A DNA stretch of 64,000 nucleotides, taken from NCBI RefSeq assembly GCF_900573985.1, contig NZ_UWOK01000001.1, forward strand, positions 868,001 to 932,000, in the 5' to 3' direction. This document shows positions 44,460-53,047 of the stretch, piece by piece (within the stretch, counting starts at the first letter, position 1; each line of letters starts with the position of its first letter). The translations under genes were made by a program, and so were the position numbers. The notes beneath the pieces are model-generated. The model was not told the DNA's origin and did no database searches. It was given only the letters and a program-made list of their open reading frames with translations. The DNA is from Campylobacter showae. Its GTDB lineage: Bacteria; Campylobacterota; Campylobacteria; Campylobacterales; Campylobacteraceae.

Positions 44460-45220
44460 TTTACGTACTTCCAAAATGTGTATTGCGCGTAAAGCCTTGC
44501 TATCACGTAGCCGCGCCAGCCCTCGCGCCAGCCGCCTTTTAGAAAAAATAGCTTAAAAAACGTCCACGCGGGATTTAAAATGGCTTTAAATTTACTTGAT
44601 TTTGCGCCCTTTGCGCCCAGGCTCGAGTAGCGATTTTGCTTGGCGATAAACTGCTCGATGCTATCATAGGCATAGTGTTTGAAGTGATTTTTTAGCCTGC
44701 CGATTTGATTTTTGGCGGCGGTTAAATTTGTGCCGTTTGCCGAGGTTTGTTCGTCCGTTTTCGCCGCGCTTTTTAAAACGACCTTTTCGTGTATCTCTCG
44801 CCCGTCAAATTCCGCCCGCGTCTTGTCAAACAGCCTAACCGTGCAGTCTGGATAAAGCCCCATAGTGCGCACTTCTTTACCGAAAAAGATATTTGCGCGA
44901 GCCACCTCGTATGCGCAAAACTCGGGACGCTGTAAAATTTGCAAAATTTCCTCCCTCAGCGGCTCTAAAATCACCTCGTCGCTATCTAGCACGAAAACCC
45001 AGCGATTGCGCGCTAGATCCACGCCCAGCTGCTTTTGCGCGCTAAATCCCAGCCATTTTTGCTTGTGAAATTTGACGTTTTTAAACCCCGCGCAAATTTG
45101 CTCCGTAGCGTCCTGCGAGCCGCTATCGACGACTACGACTTCATCTGCAAATTCGCAGCTTTTTAGCACCTCGGCGAGGTATTTTTCGCTATTAAGCGTG
45201 AGGATAACGACGCTTAGCAT
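44456..45220 (-). CDS. Glycosyltransferase family 2 (WaaE/LgtF-like)
   Basis: A 254-residue GT-A enzyme with SVVILTLNSEKYLAEVLKSC, DEVVVVDSGSQDAT, WVFVLDSDEVI (DXD) and GREIHEKVV. The C-terminal FFKLFFLKGGWREGWRGYVIARLYAQYTFWKY is the membrane-associating end of LgtF/WaaE-type beta-glucosyltransferases, which put glucose on heptose I. A short insert SANGTNLTAAKNQ (around residue 165) is again of the SNLT type. Overlaps lpxL by seven bases and the next GT9 gene by four. Confidence 0.87.
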   Translation of the reverse strand: MLSVVILTLNSEKYLAEVLKSCEFADEVVVVDSGSQDATEQICAGFKNVKFHKQKWLGFSAQKQLGVDLARNRWVFVLDSDEVILEPLREEILQILQRPEFCAYEVARANIFFGKEVRTMGLYPDCTVRLFDKTRAEFDGREIHEKVVLKSAAKTDEQTSANGTNLTAAKNQIGRLKNHFKHYAYDSIEQFIAKQNRYSSLGAKGAKSSKFKAILNPAWTFFKLFFLKGGWREGWRGYVIARLYAQYTFWKYVK

Positions 45221-46110
45221 TTATAAATTTCCTCGTTAAAATGCTTAAATCGTTTGTGAAACCAAAAGTACTCGCCGGGCTTCTCGCGTACGGCAGCCTC
45301 GGTGGCGTCAGCTTGCGCTTGCGTGGCTTTTAGTACGGCTTCGTCTTTATCAAAACCCCTAACGTCAATCGGCGGGAAAAAGCAAATTTCGCTGAGGTTT
45401 GGCCCTTTTTCGCGGATAAATGCGGGCACGATGAGAGCGTCCGTTTTTTGCGCGAAAATGCTAACTGCGGGCGTATGTAGGACTTTTCGCCCGAAAAATT
45501 TGACCTCTACGCCCTCGTCTTTTGCAGTGTTTTGATCGACTAGGATGCCGACCAATCGGCGCGCCTTAACCGCTTTTAGGATTTGCTTGGCGCCGCCCAT
45601 TTTGTCGATGAGCTCGATGTCAAAGCGGGTGCGGTTTGCCGCCAAAATGCGCTGCATGACCGCGCTATCAAGCGCGCGTCCGACGATGCTAACGCCGCCA
45701 AATTTGGCCGCCATCGCCAGCGAAAAGAGCTCCCACTGCCCGTAGTGCGCGGTTTGTACGATGATCGGACGACCCGATGCGAGCGCGTTTTGAAAGATTT
45801 CTAAGTTTTTAAATTCGACTTTTTCTAGGATTTTTTCCTTGCTCGCGTTTTGATTTTTTATAAAATTTACCGCAAATTTGGCGAAGTTTTGGTACGTGTC
45901 TTTTATGATTTGCTCTTTTTGCTCGGCCGTGAGCTCGCCCGCGTAGGCAAAATTTAGATTTGCTCTGATGATTTTTGTGTGCTTAGCGTCAAATTTATAA
46001 AACAAAAATGCGATGAAATTTAAAAAAGGATCCAGCAAAAACGTGGGCGTAACGGTAAAGATAAATTTAAAAAATCTATAAAGCCAAAGGTAAAATAAAT
46101 CACGCATCAA
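45214..46110 (-). CDS. lpxL: Lipid A biosynthesis lauroyl/myristoyl acyltransferase
   Basis: Inner-membrane late acyltransferase (LpxL/HtrB/WaaM family) that adds a secondary acyl chain to lipid A. The 298 residues have an N-terminal membrane region (about 9-38), the catalytic HX4E as H122YGQWE127, VGRALDSAVMQRIL, and VGILVDQNTAKDEGVEVKFFGR (usually DQ plus a G-x-FG motif). The gene order waaC-lpxL matches the LOS locus of C. jejuni as I recall. Overlaps waaC by 11 bases. Confidence 0.94.
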   Translation of the reverse strand: MMRDLFYLWLYRFFKFIFTVTPTFLLDPFLNFIAFLFYKFDAKHTKIIRANLNFAYAGELTAEQKEQIIKDTYQNFAKFAVNFIKNQNASKEKILEKVEFKNLEIFQNALASGRPIIVQTAHYGQWELFSLAMAAKFGGVSIVGRALDSAVMQRILAANRTRFDIELIDKMGGAKQILKAVKARRLVGILVDQNTAKDEGVEVKFFGRKVLHTPAVSIFAQKTDALIVPAFIREKGPNLSEICFFPPIDVRGFDKDEAVLKATQAQADATEAAVREKPGEYFWFHKRFKHFNEEIYKC

Positions 46111-47086
46111 GTAGCCTTTTTGCCGCGCTTGCGATAGCCTGCGGCGCGATATCTCGCACGCAAAAGTCGCTTTTGTCTATCTTTTTCGCGTCTATTTTTT
46201 TGCCCGCGTCCAGCGTTAAATTTATGGGGCTCGCAAAGGCGTTTCGCTCTGCGGGGCGGTTGCCAAAAAGCGTGATAGAGGGGCGGTTTTGCGCCCATGC
46301 GATATGTGTCACGCCGCTATCGTTGCCGATAACAAGGTCGCAGGACGAGATAAAATTTACGAGCTCTTTTAGGCTTAAGCTTAGCGGTTTTGCGTTTGAG
46401 TTTTTGATCAAATTTATGGCTTTTTTCTCCTCGTTTTCGCCGTTAAAGCAGACGAAAATTTCATTTTGCGGCTCGTCTAGTAGGGCGATAACGTCTTCAA
46501 ATTTATCGTAAATTTTACTGGGCTCGCTAGCAAAAGGAGCGATCAAAATTTTCTTTTTCGAGCTTTCAATTTTAATTTGCTGGGCGTTAAAACAAGGCTG
46601 TTTGGCTAAAATCTCATCCTCGCTAAAGCTAAAACCCAGAGCAAAAGCCGTAAGGCCCAAATTTCGCAAGATGATGTTTTGGGCGTAGTCGCAGCTAAAT
46701 TTATGCTTGTAAAACAGCGCCGCAAGCGGTTCTTTGGCGCTAAATTTATCAAATCCGTAACTGTTTTTGCCAAGAAGCTTCGCAACTGCGGCGGATTTAA
46801 GAAGCCCTTGCAGGTCAATGACGTAGTCAAATTTTCCTTCTTGCTTAGCAGAGGCGATCAGCTGCAAGCTTTTTTTGTATTCGCCGTTTTTTAGCGGTAG
46901 CGATACGACGCGCGAAATTTGCGGGCAAAGAAACAAAATCTCGCTAAATTTAGCGTCGGCAAACCACGTAATTTTAGCCTGCGGCAAGTGCTTTTTGATA
47001 AACTGCAACACGGTCGTCGCATGGACGATATCGCCCAGGGCGGAGAGCTTGATAACGGCGATGTTTGGGCTTAAATTTTTACTCAT
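46100..47086 (-). CDS. waaC: ADP-heptose--LOS heptosyltransferase I
   Basis: GT9 enzyme that adds the first heptose to Kdo-lipid A. The 328 residues show IAVIKLSALGDIVHATTVLQFIKKHLP, YVIDLQGLLKSAAVAKLL, ILIAPFASEPSKIYDKF and CDLVIGNDSGVTHIAWAQNRPSITLFGNRPAERN, all WaaC-type. It is the first gene of the minus-strand run and marks the far end of the LOS locus, opposite waaF at 32033. Confidence 0.94.
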   Translation of the reverse strand: MSKNLSPNIAVIKLSALGDIVHATTVLQFIKKHLPQAKITWFADAKFSEILFLCPQISRVVSLPLKNGEYKKSLQLIASAKQEGKFDYVIDLQGLLKSAAVAKLLGKNSYGFDKFSAKEPLAALFYKHKFSCDYAQNIILRNLGLTAFALGFSFSEDEILAKQPCFNAQQIKIESSKKKILIAPFASEPSKIYDKFEDVIALLDEPQNEIFVCFNGENEEKKAINLIKNSNAKPLSLSLKELVNFISSCDLVIGNDSGVTHIAWAQNRPSITLFGNRPAERNAFASPINLTLDAGKKIDAKKIDKSDFCVRDIAPQAIASAAKRLLDA

Positions 47087-47149
47087 TTACCGCTTTTATA
47101 AAGATTTTTAGCTATCATTTTAGGCAAAAATAGCTAAAAAAGGTTTGAA

Positions 47150-48067
47150 ATGGCTAAAAATTATATCTGCGTTTTTGACTGCGAAACGGTGCCGGACACC
47201 GCGCTTTTGCGTAAAATTTACGGCTTTGAGGGAAGCGACGCGGAGGTGGCGAGGCAGGCGTTTGCCGCGCAAAAAGCAGCAAGTGGAAGCGAGTTTTTAC
47301 CCGTGATGTTTCACTGCGTCGTGGCGATTTCAGCTGTGATGGCGGACGAGTACGGTAAATTTTTGCGCGTAAGCACGATGAAGGGCGCAAACGAGCGCGA
47401 AATCCTAAATAAATTTATCGGCTTCGTAAACTCGCACAACCCGCGTCTCGTGAGCTTTAACGGGCGCGGCTTTGACCTGCCGATGATTTTAATGCGCGCG
47501 ATGAGGTACAACGTCTCGTTTCCGAGCTTTTACGAGGTCGAAAACAAGGAGCTTGGCAAAGGCAAATGGGACGGCAACTACCGCGATCGATACAGCGGTA
47601 AATTTCACTTTGATCTGCTTGACCACGTGAGCGAGTTTGGCTCCGTGCGCGGGCTAAAGCTGGACACGCTCTGCGCTAGCTTAAATTTGCCCGGTAAATA
47701 CGACGTGCACGGCGATCAGGTGATGGAGCTGTTTTTTGACGGCAAGATAGATAAGATCAACGAATACTGCGAAAGCGACGTGCTAAACACCTACTGGCTT
47801 TTCCTAAAATACGAGCTTTTGCGCGGAAATTTGACGCTGGATGATTACGCCGACGATATCTCGGTGATGAGCGAGTGGCTAGCGGCAAACTGCGCTCAGA
47901 TGGGCTATACGCCGGTTTTTTGCGAGGCGGTCGATCGCGAACTAGTGCGCCTTGAGACGCAAAACTACGAGGATGAGCCCGAGCTTGACGAAGACGGCGA
48001 ACAGGCCGGGGCAGAGGAGTACTACACCGAAGAAAATATGCCCGAGATAAATTTGGACGAGCAGTGA
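47150..48067 (+). CDS. Predicted PolB-like 3'-5' exonuclease
   Basis: DEDD-type exonuclease fold of 305 residues: the first acidic motif is VFDCETVPD (D10, E12), then LVSFNGRGFDLPMI, and INEYCESDVLNTYWLFL (third motif). The family is annotated as a predicted 3'-5' exonuclease related to the exonuclease domain of PolB, with unknown partner. The C-terminus is acidic (EDEPELDEDGEQAGAEEYY). I recall the same gene between waaC and galE in C. jejuni. It is divergent from waaC with a 63-base gap. Confidence 0.85.
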   Translation: MAKNYICVFDCETVPDTALLRKIYGFEGSDAEVARQAFAAQKAASGSEFLPVMFHCVVAISAVMADEYGKFLRVSTMKGANEREILNKFIGFVNSHNPRLVSFNGRGFDLPMILMRAMRYNVSFPSFYEVENKELGKGKWDGNYRDRYSGKFHFDLLDHVSEFGSVRGLKLDTLCASLNLPGKYDVHGDQVMELFFDGKIDKINEYCESDVLNTYWLFLKYELLRGNLTLDDYADDISVMSEWLAANCAQMGYTPVFCEAVDRELVRLETQNYEDEPELDEDGEQAGAEEYYTEENMPEINLDEQ

Positions 48068-48368
48068 GAGGTTAGCGAAATTTGGCAGGCCAAAACGGCT
48101 CGAAACGGCACGGGCTTGGTAAATTTGACGCGTATGTTTTTAGGGTGCGGTCAAATTTGGCGCGGTTGAGTGCCGAGTAGGCTCGCATTTGCTCGGCGAA
48201 TTTTATTTTGTAAGCGGTTTAAAATTTGCAAAAGCGCATGGCGTCAAATTTAACGATAGATGTGCAATGCGGTGCCGTAAAATTTGCCACGATTAAATCA
48301 AATTTGACGAAAGACGGCACGAAAACAATCCCGCAAACGTCAAATTTCTAGACAAAACGCCTGGCAAA
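48068..48368. other. Intergenic region with eight AAATTT motifs
   Basis: No gene, tRNA or terminator recognised. Eight AAATTT hexamers in 301 bases by eye, including TCAAATTTGACG near 48299. Confidence 0.5.
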
Positions 48369-49691
48369 TCAGTACTTTATCTCCTGCGCGCCGTAGCCTT
48401 CGACCGCGCCAAAGAGCTTAACCGCGTCTTTTAGCGGATATTTGTTGGCAAACATCGATACTTCGCTTTGTCCCGTCGCGATTTGATTTATCCCAAACAC
48501 CCTTCTTAGCTCGTTTGTAAACGAGTTTGGATCGTATTCCACGCTCTCTTTGTACGAAGCGTCCAAAAATCCCTCCAAATACGCCTTATTTATGGCTTTT
48601 CGCAGCGTTTTATCGTCCTTTAGCTCCTCGTTACCGACCGCCTCGTCAAAGAGATCCACATCTGCAAAATCCTTTGCAAATATAGTCTCGAAAAGTCCGA
48701 GCCCCGGCAGGATTACGTCGGCTTTTTTGTTGAGGAAAAAGCGGTTGTCGTTTACGCGCACTTTTCGCCCTTTTTCCATGGCTACGGGGCTGTCGATACG
48801 GGCGCGCTCTATCGCCGCAAAGGCCGAGAGGCCGATGATGTTGCGGCGGATGACAACGTCTGCTTTAGTCATGACCTTAAAGCCTTGGCCACCGTCGCCA
48901 AAGCTAGCCGTTCGCGGCCACGTAAAAAGCATGGTGTTGTAGCTAAAGTCGATTTTGGCGGCGTCGGCTTGATTTTTCGCGCCCCAAATTTCGCAGGCGC
49001 TGATGGCGTTTGCGACAAAGACGTTGTTTGTGATATTTACCTCGCCGTGAGCACCCAGCCTCACTGCGGAGTTGTTGCCGTTGCTAAAGACGCTGTTTCG
49101 TATCGCAAGCTCGCCGCCGCCTAAAAATTTACCGCCCAAAAGCGGCTTGGCGGCCGTAATGACGTTTGTAGTCTTGCCGTTTTGACCGACTCCGGGCGGC
49201 AGGACGAGCATGCCTGTTTCTACGCCTCGTGGCCATCCTCTGCTGGCGTCATAGGCGTTTGAGTTGCCCTTGTCAAAGATAATGCCGTCAAAAACGAGCC
49301 TCTCTCCTGGCGCTGCGACAACGTCCATCTCGACTAGCGGATTTGACGAGCCCGTGCCGTTAGCGGACGCGGGCGGCGTGATGCGTGTTTGGTACTTTAA
49401 AACGTCGCGCGCGGCGAAGTCCTTGGAGTAGCCGCCGTAGATCTCGATGGGCTTTTTAATGATGATAAAGCCCTTGTCTCTTAGCCCGTAGTAGTTGCCC
49501 TCGGCGACGTAAATTTTATCTCCGTCTTGGGCTATCTGAGCGGCTTTTTCGATGTTTTTTAGCGGCGCTTCTTTGGTGCCCGCGTTTGCGTTGTCGCCCA
49601 GATCTTTTGAGACGTAGAGCTCGGCTGCGTGTCCGAGCAGGGCAAATGCGCTAAAAAGGCAAGACAAGGCGGCTTTTTTGATACTAGGCAT
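48369..49691 (-). CDS. Secreted parallel beta-helix repeat protein
   Basis: A 440-residue protein with a signal peptide (1-22, ending LLGHAAELY). It then has LYVSKDLGDNANAGTKEAPLKNIEKAAQIAQDGDKIYVAEGNYYG, the start typical of pectate-lyase-like right-handed beta-helix proteins (DUF1565-type), and strand repeats such as LAIRNSVFSNGNNSAVRLGAHGEVNITNNVF and ADVVIRRNIIGLSAFAAI. It probably binds or cleaves a polysaccharide in the periplasm or outside the cell. It stands alone with no obvious partner; I cannot assign a substrate. Confidence 0.8.
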   Translation of the reverse strand: MPSIKKAALSCLFSAFALLGHAAELYVSKDLGDNANAGTKEAPLKNIEKAAQIAQDGDKIYVAEGNYYGLRDKGFIIIKKPIEIYGGYSKDFAARDVLKYQTRITPPASANGTGSSNPLVEMDVVAAPGERLVFDGIIFDKGNSNAYDASRGWPRGVETGMLVLPPGVGQNGKTTNVITAAKPLLGGKFLGGGELAIRNSVFSNGNNSAVRLGAHGEVNITNNVFVANAISACEIWGAKNQADAAKIDFSYNTMLFTWPRTASFGDGGQGFKVMTKADVVIRRNIIGLSAFAAIERARIDSPVAMEKGRKVRVNDNRFFLNKKADVILPGLGLFETIFAKDFADVDLFDEAVGNEELKDDKTLRKAINKAYLEGFLDASYKESVEYDPNSFTNELRRVFGINQIATGQSEVSMFANKYPLKDAVKLFGAVEGYGAQEIKY

Positions 49692-49880
49692 CGTCGTCTC
49701 CTCGTGTAAATTTAACGAGTTTATTATAGCAGTAAAATAGTAAAATTTTTAAAAGTTCGTTTAAGAATCTTTGCTTAAATTTGCAAATTTAAACGTCAAA
49801 TTTGACCCCAAGGCCGCGCAAATTTGCTCAAATTTTACTTTCTAGCTCGGCGGCTAACGGCGAAATAAATGAGATTGTGC

Positions 49881-49886
49881 TAAAAT
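49881..49886 (+). promoter_or_regulatory. -10 box for the epimerase/ligase pair
   Basis: TGCTAAAAT, an extended -10 element (TGn plus TAAAAT), 26 bases before the ATG at 49913; AAAGGA at about 49901-49906. Confidence 0.4.
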
Positions 49887-49912
49887 AGCGTCAAAATCGC
49901 AAAGGAAAAAAC

Positions 49913-50971
49913 ATGAAAATTTTAGTAACCGGAACGGCGGGATTTATCGGATTTCACTTGGCAAACGCCCTCGTAAAAAGAGGCGACGAGGTCGTCGGAT
50001 ACGACGTGATAAACGACTACTACGACGTAAATTTAAAGCTCTCGCGCCTAAAAACGGCCGGCTTTGACGTGAGCGAGATAGACTATGGCAAGCTTATCAC
50101 CTCAAAAACGCAGCCTAATTTAAAATTTATAAAGGCCGATCTAGCCGATGCCGAGACGATGAAGAGGCTATTTGAGAAAGAAAATTTTGACTGCGTCGTA
50201 AATTTGGCCGCACAGGCGGGCGTTCGCTACTCGCTAATAAATCCGCAAGCCTACATCGACAGCAACGTCACGGGATTTATGAACATCCTCGAGTGCTGCC
50301 GCCACAACCAAACCGCAAATTTGGTCTACGCAAGCTCGAGCTCGGTCTACGGCCTAAACGAAAATATGCCGTTTTCTACGCACGAAGGCGTAAATCACCC
50401 GATCAGCCTCTACGCCGCGACTAAAAAAAGTAACGAAATGATGGCGCATACGTATTCGCACCTCTTTGGCGTGCCGACTACGGGACTGCGATTTTTCACT
50501 GTTTACGGTCCGTGGGGGCGCCCCGATATGGCGCTGTTTTTGTTTGTAGACGCCGCGCTAAAAGGCAAGAAAATCGACGTTTTTAACTACGGCAAGATGA
50601 AGCGCGACTTTACCTACGTGGACGACATCGTAAATGGCATCATAAAATGCGTCGATAACCCCGCCAAGCAAAATCTGGCGTGGGACGCGAAGCACCCTGA
50701 TCCCGCCACCTCAAGCGCGCCGTTTAAGGTCTATAATATCGGCAACAACAGTCCCGTAGAACTTATGGACTACATCAAGGCCGTCGAGCTAAAAATCGGC
50801 CGCGAGATAGAAAAAAACTTCCTCCCGCTTCAAGCCGGCGACGTACCTGCGACCTATGCGGACGTGGGTGATCTGGTAGCGGACTTTGACTACAAGCCAA
50901 ACACTAGCGTAAATGACGGCGTAGCGAGGTTTATCGAGTGGTACTGCGAGTTTTACGGGGTTAAAATTTGA
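49913..50971 (+). CDS. UDP-glucuronate 4-epimerase-type NAD-dependent epimerase
   Basis: A 352-residue short-chain dehydrogenase-type epimerase. NAD site VTGTAGFIGFHLANAL, VGYDVINDYYDVNLKLSRL, VVNLAAQAGVRYSL, ASSSSVYG, YAATKKSNE (catalytic YXXXK), RFFTVYGPWGRPDMALFLF and KRDFTYVDDIV. The NDYYDVNLK and GPWGRPDMA phrases mark the UDP-GlcA to UDP-GalA epimerase group. It fits the UDP-glucose dehydrogenase at 53044, which would supply UDP-GlcA. It overlaps the DNA ligase gene by four bases. Confidence 0.9.
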   Translation: MKILVTGTAGFIGFHLANALVKRGDEVVGYDVINDYYDVNLKLSRLKTAGFDVSEIDYGKLITSKTQPNLKFIKADLADAETMKRLFEKENFDCVVNLAAQAGVRYSLINPQAYIDSNVTGFMNILECCRHNQTANLVYASSSSVYGLNENMPFSTHEGVNHPISLYAATKKSNEMMAHTYSHLFGVPTTGLRFFTVYGPWGRPDMALFLFVDAALKGKKIDVFNYGKMKRDFTYVDDIVNGIIKCVDNPAKQNLAWDAKHPDPATSSAPFKVYNIGNNSPVELMDYIKAVELKIGREIEKNFLPLQAGDVPATYADVGDLVADFDYKPNTSVNDGVARFIEWYCEFYGVKI

Positions 50972-51879
50972 GATTTTTCGCGCTCTTGTTAGCCGTCTTT
51001 TTAAATTTAGCTCTAGCGGCGCAGAGCGAAAATTTAAACAATGCAGTGGGCGCAGGTGCCGCTAAAAAAGATAAATTTGAGCTTTTAAAACTTAGCGAAT
51101 ACAAAGGCCAAAATGTCGGCGGATGGCTAGCTAGCGAGAAGCTTGACGGCGTGCGCGCCTACTGGGACGGGCGAAATTTGCGTTCGCGAAACGGTAAAAT
51201 TTTGGCCGCGCCAGGTGGCTGGAGTGCGCATTTTCCGTCTTTTGCGCTCGACGGCGAGCTCTACACCGCACGGGGCGAATTTGAAAAAATCCAATCGATC
51301 GTGATGGATAAAACGCCCAGCGTCGCGGCGTGGAGCGAGGTTAAATTTTACGTTTTTGACGTGCCTGAGGCCGGCGGCGGACTTTTAGAGCGTCTTAGCG
51401 AGCTTGAAAAATTTATCGCAAAGAACCCGCAAGCCGGGCAAAATTTAAAGATAATAAAGCAGGTAAAAGTAAAAGATAACGCCGAATTTGAGGCATTTGC
51501 CGAGCATATCGTCGCAAATGGCGGCGAGGGCGCGGTCGTGCGAGAACCAAATGCACCCTACGAGCGAAAACGAAGTAAAAACGCGCTGAAATATAAAAAA
51601 TTTAAAGACGCCGAGTGCGAGGTGACGGCTATAAACGAGGGCACGGGCAAATACGCCGGGCTCATGGGCTCGGTAACTTGCAAGGCGCTCGGTGCGGCCG
51701 GCTCAAACACGGACGAGCAAATCCCGCACGGAGTCAAATTTAAAGTGGGCTCGGGTTTTAGCGACGAAGAGCGCGCAAATCCGCCTAAAATCGGCTCTAT
51801 AATAACCTACAAGTATCAAAATTTAACCGCAAAAGGGTTGCCTAGGTTTCCGATATTTTTGCGGGTTAGAGAGGATTAA
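50968..51879 (+). CDS. Exported ATP-dependent DNA ligase
   Basis: A 303-residue minimal ATP-dependent DNA ligase with a signal peptide (1-18, MRFFALLLAVFLNLALA), so probably periplasmic. The nucleotidyl lysine is K58 in EKLDG, followed by LRSRNGKIL, FALDGELYT, GEGAVVREP and LKYKKFKD (motif V), then an OB domain. The start is TTG, overlapping the epimerase stop. Lig E-type ligases of this kind occur in naturally transformable Gram-negatives, where they may repair DNA outside the cytoplasm. The AAATTT pattern in this genome makes a DNA-uptake link plausible but unproven. Confidence 0.9.
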   Translation: MRFFALLLAVFLNLALAAQSENLNNAVGAGAAKKDKFELLKLSEYKGQNVGGWLASEKLDGVRAYWDGRNLRSRNGKILAAPGGWSAHFPSFALDGELYTARGEFEKIQSIVMDKTPSVAAWSEVKFYVFDVPEAGGGLLERLSELEKFIAKNPQAGQNLKIIKQVKVKDNAEFEAFAEHIVANGGEGAVVREPNAPYERKRSKNALKYKKFKDAECEVTAINEGTGKYAGLMGSVTCKALGAAGSNTDEQIPHGVKFKVGSGFSDEERANPPKIGSIITYKYQNLTAKGLPRFPIFLRVRED

Positions 51880-52024
51880 ATTCGGCCGTTTCGGTCAAAT
51901 TTGCCCGTCGGTCGCTTTGAGGTCGGTGCCGTAAATTTACGCTAAGCGCGTGATAGGACGGCTAAATTTGGCATGCGGGCTTGGCGACGCCTCATTTTTT
52001 ATTTTACCTTTTTATCTTTTATGA

Positions 52025-52030
52025 TAAAAT
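52025..52030 (+). promoter_or_regulatory. -10 box for the galE-pgl operon
   Basis: TAAAAT in TTATGATAAAATCGG, 31 bases before the galE ATG; AAAAGG about 9 bases before the start. Confidence 0.45.
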
Positions 52031-52060
52031 CGGAAAATCTAAATTTCAAAAGGTAAATTT

Positions 52061-53047
52061 ATGAAAATTTTAATAACAGGCGGAGCGGGCTACATCGGAT
52101 CTCACGTGCTAAAGGCTCTTTTAAAGCAAGGCGGACACGAGATAACGGTCGTGGATAATCTCTGCAAAGGCACCACAAAGGCGCTTGACGCGCTTGAGAA
52201 AATCGGTAAATTTAAGTTCGTAAAGGCAAATTTGGAAGATGATCTAGGCGGGATTTTTGCGGAGGGCAAATTTGACGCGATTATCCATTTTGCCGCATTT
52301 ATCGAGGTTTTTGAAAGCACTCAATATCCGCTAAAATACTACCTAAACAACACCGCAAACGTCGCTAAAATTTTGACTTATTGCAAGCAGTACGGCGTAA
52401 ATAAATTTATATTTAGCTCCACCGCTGCCGTTTACGGCGAGCCAGAAATCGGCGAGGTTGATGAGCAAACCGCGGCAAATCCGATAAATCCCTACGGCCG
52501 AAGCAAGCTAATGAGCGAGTGGATCATCAAAGACTACGCCGCTTCAAATGAAAATTTCAAATTTGCGATTTTGCGCTACTTTAACGTCGCGGGCGCCGAC
52601 GAGGAGGGGCTCATCGGGCAAAACTATCCAAACGCCACGCACCTAATCAAAGTCGCGACGCAGACGGCTCTGGGCAAGCGTGAAAGCATGGGGATTTTCG
52701 GCAGCGACTATCCGACGACAGACGGCACCTGCGTGAGGGACTACATCCACGTGAGCGACCTAGCGGACGCGCATCTAAGCGCGCTGGAGTATCTAAACGA
52801 GCATGAAAAAAGCGAGACCTTTAACGTCGGCTACGGCCGCGGTTTTAGCGTAAAAGAGGTTATAGAAACGGCTAAAAAAGTAAGCGGGGTTGATTTTAAA
52901 GTAGTTAGCGCGCCTCGTAGAGAGGGCGATCCGGCGTGCCTCATCGCAAAGCCCGAAAAGATAAGAAAATTAACTAACTGGCGGCCTAAGAGAGAGGATC
53001 TCGCGCTCATCATAAAAACCGCGCTTGAGTGGGAGAAACGGCTGTGA
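52061..53047 (+). CDS. galE: UDP-glucose/UDP-GlcNAc 4-epimerase
   Basis: A 328-residue GalE/Gne-type epimerase: ITGGAGYIGSHVLKALL, VVDNLCKGTTKAL, FIFSSTAAVYGEP, NPYGRSKLMSEWI (YXXXK), RYFNVAGAD, GTCVRDYIHVSDLADAH. In C. jejuni the equivalent gene at the head of the pgl locus (gne) makes UDP-GalNAc for the N-glycan as well as UDP-Gal for LOS. Here it starts an operon with overlapping genes through pglB. Whether it accepts N-acetylated sugars cannot be read from the motifs. Confidence 0.94.
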   Translation: MKILITGGAGYIGSHVLKALLKQGGHEITVVDNLCKGTTKALDALEKIGKFKFVKANLEDDLGGIFAEGKFDAIIHFAAFIEVFESTQYPLKYYLNNTANVAKILTYCKQYGVNKFIFSSTAAVYGEPEIGEVDEQTAANPINPYGRSKLMSEWIIKDYAASNENFKFAILRYFNVAGADEEGLIGQNYPNATHLIKVATQTALGKRESMGIFGSDYPTTDGTCVRDYIHVSDLADAHLSALEYLNEHEKSETFNVGYGRGFSVKEVIETAKKVSGVDFKVVSAPRREGDPACLIAKPEKIRKLTNWRPKREDLALIIKTALEWEKRL

